In this document: one piece after another, positions 1 to 4,383 of the stretch | Numbering within the stretch: position 1 is the first letter of the stretch | How the letters are laid out: each line of letters starts with the position of its first letter | Origin: a bacterium | Lineage (GTDB): Bacteria; Calditrichota; Calditrichia; RBG-13-44-9; J042 | Assembly (NCBI GenBank): GCA_015494485.1 | Contig: WGBF01000593.1 | Span: 1-5,732, forward strand | Direction of reading: 5' to 3' | DNA: 5,732 nucleotides | The notes under the pieces: generated by a model | The model's input: only the letters and a program-made list of their open reading frames with translations | What the model was told of the DNA's origin: nothing | Databases searched by the model: none | Program-made: the position numbers and the translations under genes

Positions 1-330
1 AATCACACCATAGTAACTTAAAATAAAAAAACCGGTTAAAACCCCCAGAGCCCCTACGCCCACCCAGGGACTTCCCGGCCGCACGGCACGAATGGCCCCC
101 ACCGGGTTGCGCTGGGTAAAACGACCTAATGACAATTCGCCAAACATGTAGGGTAAACAAATAAGCACAATGCTTATCAAATACACAAATACAAAGGCAG
201 CCCCTCCGTTCTGCCCGGTGACATAGGGAAAGCGCCAGATATTTCCCAATCCAATCGCCGAACCGGCTGCAGCAAAAATAAACCCAATTTTGGAACTAAA
301 CTCTCCTCTGTGATCTGCGCTACCGTGCAT
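1..330 (-). CDS. Sodium:neurotransmitter symporter (NSS/SNF) family transporter, N-terminal part
   Basis: Reading the minus strand from an ATG at 330 gives 110 residues without a stop to the window edge, so the C-terminal three quarters of a usual 450-500 aa NSS protein lies outside. Residues 22-36 read AGSAIGLGNIWRFPY, the hallmark TM1 motif of the family, in which the unwound helix binds substrate and sodium and the Arg (R33, equal to LeuT R30) forms the extracellular gate. QNGGAAF (40-46) and FGELSLGR (63-70) are the conserved start and end of TM2; TM3 begins near residue 88. The known family role is sodium-coupled import of amino acids or related amines across the inner membrane; the substrate cannot be told from this fragment. 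An AGAGGA ribosome site sits about 6 nt upstream of the ATG. The gene diverges from the membrane-protein gene at 396. Family assignment is firm. Confidence 0.93.
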   Translation of the reverse strand, partial: MHGSADHRGEFSSKIGFIFAAAGSAIGLGNIWRFPYVTGQNGGAAFVFVYLISIVLICLPYMFGELSLGRFTQRNPVGAIRAVRPGSPWVGVGALGVLTGFFILSYYGVI

Positions 331-384
331 ATTCTTCCTCTGCTTTTGCTTCCACTGCTTTTTATGATTTCAAACTTGGAAGAT

Positions 385-390
385 ATTATA
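385..390 (-). promoter_or_regulatory. Candidate -10 box for the transporter
   Basis: On the minus strand 390-385 reads TATAAT, a perfect -10 hexamer that would start transcription near 378, giving a leader of about 48 nt. No good -35 lies at 16-18 bp; the hexamer at 17 bp is GACTGT. The same AT-rich block reads TATTAT on the plus strand (384-389) and could serve the divergent gene, so this may be a shared bidirectional core. Confidence 0.35.
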
Positions 391-395
391 AGACA

Positions 396-1325
396 ATGTA
401 TTTTTCAACAGTCGGAAAATTATTTACGAATAAAAATTCGTGTGCCATCATGAAGGGACACATCCTGACGTTTTTTGATAACCTGTATAATAGGGTGGAA
501 GGCTTCTGGAGTTCCAGAAAAACCTGGAAATTTACAGTTTCTCTGATTATCCTTATCTTTCTTATTTACATGATTTTAATTACCCTGAACCGGTTTCACT
601 GGCTCCCCGCTCCCCTTGCCAATAAAATCCCCACAAATCATTTTTACGCTGTTCATCTGGCGTTTTCCATGCTGTTGGTCATTGAGGTAATGGGGCTGGT
701 CTTCTCCATTGCCCACTCCATTGCCCGTTCCGTGGGAAAACAATTTGAAATTTTTTCGGTGATTCTCTTACGCCAATCATTCGAAGAATTCGTAAACTTT
801 AGCGAACCGATTGTCTGGCAGGAAATTCAGCAATCCATTGTTCACATTATTGTAAACACTGCCGGTTCCCTGCTTATCTTTTTAGCTCTGGGTGTGTACT
901 ACCGCATTCAAAAACATCGCCCCATTACCCGCAACGAAACGGAGCAGTTTCATTTCATTGCAACCAAAAAAATTGTTGCCATTGCCTTGCTGCTCATTTT
1001 TGTGCTTATGGCAATTCACCATACGATCATTTTATTCCTTACCCCTCATCCGTATTCTTTTTTTAATACGTTTTATACGGTGCTCATCTTTTCGGATATT
1101 TTATTGGTACTCATTTCATTACGCTATTGCTCAACTTATCACGTGGTATACCGGGATTCCGGATTTACCTTGGGAACGGTGCTCATTCGCATTGCACTCA
1201 CCGCTCCACCGGTGTATAACGTGCTGCTTGGGGTCGGTGCTTCAGGGTTAATTATTGCATTAACGTTGGTGTACAATTTGTTCAGCCCGGAAATTGAAAA
1301 AGAAGCCTTATTCAAATTTGAATGA
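396..1325 (+). CDS. Uncharacterised multi-span inner-membrane protein
   Basis: I do not recognise a named family. The 309 aa product has hydrophobic segments at about residues 47-64, 84-106, 149-169, 191-214, 223-242 and 276-296, so roughly six membrane spans. An amphipathic, polar-rich stretch, VGKQFEIFSVILLRQSFEEF (113-132), lies between spans 2 and 3 and is the part that looks most constrained. Further charged stretches flank span 4. There is no signal peptide, catalytic motif or transporter signature. The start is uncertain. The ATG at 396 has only a distant GGAAG (378-382). An in-frame ATG at 450 (MKGHILTFF) gives a more natural 291 aa N-terminus but also lacks a ribosome site and is preceded by a small hairpin (426-441). 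The gene appears to stand alone, 78 bp before the next one. Coding status is well supported by length and the clear membrane pattern; function is unknown. Confidence 0.82.
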   Translation: MYFSTVGKLFTNKNSCAIMKGHILTFFDNLYNRVEGFWSSRKTWKFTVSLIILIFLIYMILITLNRFHWLPAPLANKIPTNHFYAVHLAFSMLLVIEVMGLVFSIAHSIARSVGKQFEIFSVILLRQSFEEFVNFSEPIVWQEIQQSIVHIIVNTAGSLLIFLALGVYYRIQKHRPITRNETEQFHFIATKKIVAIALLLIFVLMAIHHTIILFLTPHPYSFFNTFYTVLIFSDILLVLISLRYCSTYHVVYRDSGFTLGTVLIRIALTAPPVYNVLLGVGASGLIIALTLVYNLFSPEIEKEALFKFE

Positions 1326-1365
1326 ATCATTCGATTAAACTATTACCCCAGGCGCTCATTTTATC

Positions 1366-1371
1366 TATAAT
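1366..1371 (+). promoter_or_regulatory. Candidate -10 box for the amidotransferase operon
   Basis: TATAAT at 1366-1371 matches the -10 consensus and would place a start near 1378, about 26 nt before the ATG at 1404. The hexamer 17 bp upstream (TTACCC, 1343-1348) is a poor -35. The box lies inside a perfect tandem 7-bp repeat, ATCTATA twice (1363-1376). This 78-bp gap holds nothing else I can name. Confidence 0.35.
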
Positions 1372-1403
1372 CTATATTAGAATAAAACACAATATGGGTA
1401 GTC

Positions 1404-2117
1404 ATGACTCGCAACGTAGCCATCCTCCAGAATATTACCCGTGAGGGTCCCGGATTACTTTTGAACGTTCTGGAGGACCAATCCGTACCCTACACCCTTC
1501 GCGATTTAAGTCAGGGTGATCCCCTACCCGATGTGGATTCCCTTTTAGCGGTGGTCATACTCGGCGGACCGGACAGCGCCAACGATAACACGCCCAAAAT
1601 TCGTCAGGAGCTGCAACTTATCCGGCAGGTACTGAATCGGCAAATTCCGTATCTGGGCATTTGCCTCGGCATGCAATTGTTGGTAAAGGCGGGAGGCGGA
1701 AAGGTTTTGCCCTGTCACACTCCGGAAATTGGATTCCGCAACGGAAACGGTCAATTTTACCGGGTGCAACTAACACAGGCCGGGCGCCAGGATCCACTCC
1801 TTTCCGGTGTTTCCCGAACCTTTCCGATATTCCACTTACACGGAGAAACCGTGGAACTAACCACCGGCATGCAACTCCTCGGCATTGGCAATGATTGTCC
1901 CGTGCAGTTGGTGAAAGTGGGCACTAAGGCGTATGGCATTCAGGGGCATGTGGAAATTACCGAAACCATGTTAAAATTGTGGCTGGAAGAAGACCCGGAC
2001 CTTATACGGCTGGATAATGCGGAAGGCATTCTGCAGGATTTTCATGTGCTTAAATCCGAATTGCACACTACCGGGGAACGGATATTTCGTAATTTTCTCA
2101 TGATGATTAACCCATAA
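1404..2117 (+). CDS. Class-I glutamine amidotransferase domain protein (GuaA-like)
   Basis: This 237 aa soluble protein is a stand-alone type-1 glutamine amidotransferase, which hydrolyses glutamine and passes ammonia to a partner acceptor enzyme or substrate. Visible elements in order are the oxyanion-strand motif GGPDSAND (54-61), the nucleophile elbow LGICLGMQL (84-92) with Cys87, HLHGETVEL (144-152), which matches the H-x-H-x-D/E region of GMP-synthase-like amidotransferases, and GIQGHVEIT (178-186), which supplies His182 and Glu184 of the catalytic triad. All three triad residues are present, so it should be active. There is no ATP-pyrophosphatase or synthetase domain attached, so it is not GuaA itself; the acceptor is unknown. 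An in-frame stop at 1383 and no other start codon fix the ATG, although its ribosome site is weak. The HEAGH membrane-protein gene begins 11 bp after its stop, suggesting cotranscription. Confidence 0.9.
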   Translation: MTRNVAILQNITREGPGLLLNVLEDQSVPYTLRDLSQGDPLPDVDSLLAVVILGGPDSANDNTPKIRQELQLIRQVLNRQIPYLGICLGMQLLVKAGGGKVLPCHTPEIGFRNGNGQFYRVQLTQAGRQDPLLSGVSRTFPIFHLHGETVELTTGMQLLGIGNDCPVQLVKVGTKAYGIQGHVEITETMLKLWLEEDPDLIRLDNAEGILQDFHVLKSELHTTGERIFRNFLMMINP

Positions 2118-2119
2118 CC

Positions 2120-2124
2120 GGAGG
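2120..2124 (+). promoter_or_regulatory. Ribosome binding site fixing a GTG start
   Basis: GGAGG ends 4 nt before the GTG at 2129, within the 11-bp gap between the amidotransferase and the membrane protein. It supports the rare GTG initiation codon over any internal ATG and argues that translation of the second gene is independent of the first. Confidence 0.7.
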
Positions 2125-2128
2125 CGCT

Positions 2129-2920
2129 GTGTCAGAAACCACATCTTTCGCAAAAAAATTGCCGTTTCACCTGGTACTGTTGTTGGCAATATGTGTAACC
2201 TATTTTTCGGTTTGGTTGCACGAAGCCGGCCATTGGGCGGTTCTGGAAGCGCTTCAATGCGGACCAACAATGGGTTTTGCCGGCATTATTCAACAATGGG
2301 ATACGCCCCCTTCTTCCCTGCATCATTGGCAACGCATCTCGTATCCCAATCTTGGTACAGCCTGGTTGCGGCTGGAACGGTTGCCACAAACGTCGCAACA
2401 ATGGACCTGGATGTTACTTGCCGGCCAACTGGTGGCGGTTTTATTACTCGTTGTGGGAATTCTCTTATACAAAACATCATCATCGCACACGTTAAAGGCC
2501 GCGGGACTGATGCTGGTTTTTGTAAACGGTGCCATGGCCTTACCGAAAATTGTTAGCTGGTTAATGGGCGGCATTGGTGATTTGTATTTTGTGGGTTTTT
2601 ACAGTGGCATAAATCCCGCCTGGGTAAAAGGGGCCTTTATTGTGGTTTTGGGAAGCGGTCTGGTCTGGAGCCTGCGACAATTCCCCTGCCCCATTCGCCG
2701 CCGCTGGATGCAGGCGTTGGTGCTGGCGTACATTATTGTTGTCATTCCGCTGCAAAAAGCCAATGCCGTTATTCGTTCCGCCGTTGAACAGGAGCTTCCC
2801 TGGGCCGCACCCCTTGCCGGATGGAGTAAACCGGTTTGGTGGGTTACCGCAGGTTTCCTGTTACTTTTGGTCGGCTGGTACTTGATGGCCGAAAACCATT
2901 TCCGCAATGGGCGGGAGTAA
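2129..2920 (+). CDS. Membrane protein with HEAGH motif, M50-like putative metalloprotease
   Basis: The 263 aa product starts at GTG with GGAGG 4 nt upstream. Residues 31-36 read HEAGHW, an HExxH zinc-site motif at the end of the first membrane span (about 13-33), the arrangement known from site-2-protease (M50/M50B-like) intramembrane metalloproteases. AGQLVAVLLL (98-107) takes the place of the AGP(L/I) segment that follows in M50 proteins. A candidate third metal ligand is Asp151 in GGIGDLY (147-153), as the classical LDG motif is absent. Other hydrophobic spans lie near 95-114, 122-142, 164-182, 193-208 and 233-253. The loop 43-92 is long, polar and Trp-rich and probably lies outside the membrane. 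Known M50 relatives cleave membrane-embedded anti-sigma factors or signal peptides; no substrate is evident here. It overlaps nothing and is almost certainly in an operon with the amidotransferase. The membrane call is firm, protease activity is inference. Confidence 0.82.
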   Translation: MSETTSFAKKLPFHLVLLLAICVTYFSVWLHEAGHWAVLEALQCGPTMGFAGIIQQWDTPPSSLHHWQRISYPNLGTAWLRLERLPQTSQQWTWMLLAGQLVAVLLLVVGILLYKTSSSHTLKAAGLMLVFVNGAMALPKIVSWLMGGIGDLYFVGFYSGINPAWVKGAFIVVLGSGLVWSLRQFPCPIRRRWMQALVLAYIIVVIPLQKANAVIRSAVEQELPWAAPLAGWSKPVWWVTAGFLLLLVGWYLMAENHFRNGRE

Positions 2921-2950
2921 TACATGGTTTAAAAAGAAATAAAATTATTG

Positions 2951-2979
2951 TTGTGTCATTTCAAACCAGATGTTTTAAT
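2951..2979 (+). promoter_or_regulatory. Weak candidate promoter for the small membrane protein/methyltransferase pair
   Basis: TTGTGT (2951-2956), a 17-bp spacer and TTTAAT (2974-2979) preceded by TG at 2971-2972 form a possible extended -10 promoter. The -35 matches consensus at only three positions, so this is tentative. The rest of the 120-bp gap between 2920 and 3041 holds no terminator-like hairpin that I can see, so read-through from upstream is also possible. Confidence 0.25.
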
Positions 2980-3040
2980 TCTTATTCCTAATCCGTATCT
3001 TCCAGAGTCTTTCGATTTGCAAAAAAAGAAGGAGGAACCC

Positions 3041-3484
3041 ATGGAACATACACCATCGCCCCCCCAACCTACCCCTCAACCGGTCCCGAACCCCGAACCG
3101 GTGCCGGTAAACACGGACGCCATGCTACTGGATAAACTCCGGGCCACAGCCGGCAGTATGGCCGCATGGCTCAAATTTTTGGGTATTGTTTACATCATTC
3201 AGGCTACCATCAGCATCGTTACCACAATGTTTATCGGGATTATTTTTGCCTGGATACCGTTATGGATGGGAATTGTGTTATTTCAGGCCGGGAATCGTGC
3301 TTCCACGGCGGCATTGAGCGGACGTTCTGAAGAATTAATTCCCATGATTGACAAATTAAAACTGTACTTCATCATCAATGGAATTGTGATGATTGTTGCC
3401 ATTGTTATTGTAATCTTTATCCTGGTGATTTTCGGCGCTGGGTTTATGACCATGTTCCACGAATTTCGGCAAATGGCATATTAA
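3041..3484 (+). CDS. Small membrane protein with proline-rich N-terminus, DUF5362-like
   Basis: The ATG at 3041 is chosen because AAGGAGGA (3029-3036) sits just upstream; the open frame extends to 2948 but that part lacks a ribosome site. The 147 aa product begins with a disordered proline tail (residues 4-23, PxP and PQP repeats), then a short amphipathic segment LLDKLRATAGSMAAWLKF (29-46). Hydrophobic spans follow at about 47-64, 65-82 and 110-134, with a charged loop (92-107) between the second and third. This layout, with the first span beginning after a ...TAxxxxxWLKFLGI stretch, resembles proteins annotated as DUF5362, whose function is unknown; that match is from memory and is tentative. 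The methyltransferase gene follows after 18 bp, so the two are probably cotranscribed. The last residues (MTMFHEFRQMAY) are short and polar, giving no lipobox or sorting signal. Confidence 0.83.
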   Translation: MEHTPSPPQPTPQPVPNPEPVPVNTDAMLLDKLRATAGSMAAWLKFLGIVYIIQATISIVTTMFIGIIFAWIPLWMGIVLFQAGNRASTAALSGRSEELIPMIDKLKLYFIINGIVMIVAIVIVIFILVIFGAGFMTMFHEFRQMAY

Positions 3485-3502
3485 AAACAGAGAGGGTTTT
3501 CC

Positions 3503-4144
3503 ATGATTGTTCATCCGGCTATTGTAAAATACCTTCAGGAAATATCAGAACCCGTTCATCCCGTTCTTCAGGAAATGGAGGCACTGGCTACTGAAAAGTC
3601 CTTTCCCATTATGGGGCCGTTGGTTGGCCGGCTGTTGTATTTTCTGGTAGAGTTTGGCCATATTCATCATATACTGGAATGCGGTAGCGGTTTCGGGTAT
3701 TCCGCCCTCTGGATGGCGCTGGCATTACCGGAAAATGGCAACATCACCTGTATTGAATCCGATCCCCAAAATATCGAATTGGCAAAATCCTTTTTTGAAC
3801 AGGCCGGCCAACTACACAAAGTGACGTTTATTGAAAATGATGCCCTGGCCGTCCTGAAATCCCTTTCCGGGACGTATGATATGATTGTAAACGATATTCA
3901 CAAGGAGCAATATCCGGATATTTTGCCCCTTATTTTACCACGCCTCCGGGTTGGCGGCATATTGGTTACGGACAACTTGCTCTGGAAAGGGGAAGTCGCA
4001 AACCCGAATTCTACTGACAGCAAAGTCCCTTTTATTAAAAAGTACAACTCCCTCTTGTTTAACACACCGGAATTATTTTCTACCATTCTTCCTCTCCGGG
4101 ACGGTGTTGGACTGAGCATTAAATTGCAATTGAAAAGCGAATAA
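3503..4144 (+). CDS. SAM-dependent O-methyltransferase, family 3 (YrrM/TrmR-like)
   Basis: The 213 aa product has the full family-3 O-methyltransferase (COMT/CCoAOMT-like) pattern. PIMGPLVGRLLYFLV (35-49) is the helix before the core. Motif I is LECGSGFGYSAL (58-69), the SAM glycine loop. IESDPQNIELA (84-94) carries the acidic residue that holds the SAM ribose. ENDAL (111-115) is the adenine-side motif. VNDIHKEQYP (129-138) and VTDNLLWKGEV (155-165) supply the metal ligands Asp131, Asp157 and Asn158. Length and motifs resemble Bacillus YrrM (TrmR), which methylates 5-hydroxyuridine at tRNA position 34, but catechol-type or other hydroxylated small-molecule substrates use the same fold, so I give no symbol. 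The usual IDAAK motif is NDIHK here: the metal-binding Asp is kept but the lysine context is shifted. GAGGG lies 6 nt before the ATG. It follows the DUF5362-like gene by 18 bp. Confidence 0.9.
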   Translation: MIVHPAIVKYLQEISEPVHPVLQEMEALATEKSFPIMGPLVGRLLYFLVEFGHIHHILECGSGFGYSALWMALALPENGNITCIESDPQNIELAKSFFEQAGQLHKVTFIENDALAVLKSLSGTYDMIVNDIHKEQYPDILPLILPRLRVGGILVTDNLLWKGEVANPNSTDSKVPFIKKYNSLLFNTPELFSTILPLRDGVGLSIKLQLKSE

Positions 4145-4157
4145 TACTTGTGAATTA

Positions 4158-4177
4158 TTTTACAATCTGTTGTAAAA
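4158..4177 (+). repeat. Perfect 8-bp inverted repeat (operator or weak hairpin)
   Basis: TTTTACAA (4158-4165) and TTGTAAAA (4170-4177) are perfect inverted copies around TCTG. The repeat lies 13 bp after the methyltransferase stop and 32 bp before the -35 box of the protease promoter. As RNA it would form an 8-bp stem with a tetraloop, but it is AU-rich and not followed by a T-run, so it is a poor intrinsic terminator. A dimeric regulator binding site is equally or more likely. Confidence 0.6.
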
Positions 4178-4209
4178 ATCACATATTTTAATTCGGATTA
4201 AAAAAATAT

Positions 4210-4238
4210 TTGACAAGTCCGATTCCACTATCTAAAAT
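4210..4238 (+). promoter_or_regulatory. Near-consensus housekeeping promoter for the secreted protease
   Basis: TTGACA (4210-4215) is a perfect -35, separated by exactly 17 bp from TAAAAT (4233-4238), one mismatch from the -10 consensus. Transcription would start near 4245, giving a leader of about 139 nt before the protease ATG. This is the strongest promoter-like sequence in the window and makes the protease gene independent of the methyltransferase. Confidence 0.75.
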
Positions 4239-4244
4239 AGCTGC

Positions 4245-4383
4245 AATTGGTGTTCTTTGATAAATTCAGCGTTTCCTTATATTTAGAAAAATCAATTAAA
4301 GGGGGTGAAATATTGCTGTAGTTTCATTATGGGGATTTTCAATTCTTGAGTTTTTCAGTCATTAAAAAATTAAGGAGATTCGG
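4245..4383 (+). promoter_or_regulatory. Long 5' leader of the protease mRNA, possibly structured
   Basis: The leader begins with TGTTCTTTGATAA (4251-4263), which resembles the boxA-type element of rRNA leaders. A helix GAAAA(A)TC/GATTTTC (4286-4293 with 4334-4340, one bulged A) could enclose a second hairpin (4304-4310 with 4322-4328, two G-U pairs). Within this lies AGGGGGTGA (4300-4308), close to the anti-Shine-Dalgarno complement but not followed by any usable gene. The functional ribosome site AAGGAG (4372-4377) lies 6 nt before the ATG, outside these helices. No known riboswitch class is recognisable. Structure is by eye only. Confidence 0.4.

Noticed and set aside
892..1251. 119-codon plus-strand frame inside the membrane-protein gene
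   Set aside because: Its translation is a Cys/Phe/Ser-rich frame-shadow of the 396-1325 gene, with no ribosome site or domain.
1310..1332. Overlapping palindromes at the end of the membrane-protein gene (ATTCAAATTTGAAT and GAATGA-A-TCATTC)
   Set aside because: They have no or a 1-nt loop and no following T-run, so they cannot form a terminator hairpin; part is coding sequence.
1404..2117. GMP synthase (guaA)
   Set aside because: Only the amidotransferase domain is present; the ATP-pyrophosphatase and dimerisation domains are absent and the next gene is unrelated.
2191..2556. 121-codon plus-strand frame inside the HEAGH protein gene
   Set aside because: It is out of frame with a clear membrane-protein gene; its composition (Cys, His, Arg, Trp) is typical of a shadow frame.
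2948..3040. N-terminal extension of the small membrane protein
   Set aside because: It begins at a TTG with no ribosome site, whereas a strong AAGGAGGA lies just before the ATG at 3041.
4158..4177. The TTTTACAA/TTGTAAAA repeat as an intrinsic terminator of the methyltransferase
   Set aside because: The stem is mostly A-U and is followed by ATCACATATT instead of a T-run; kept as a repeat/operator candidate only.
4305..4349. 14-codon GTG frame (MKYCCSFIMGIFNS) in the protease leader
   Set aside because: The GTG lies within the G-run that would have to act as its own ribosome site, leaving no spacing; no regulatory amino-acid run is present.
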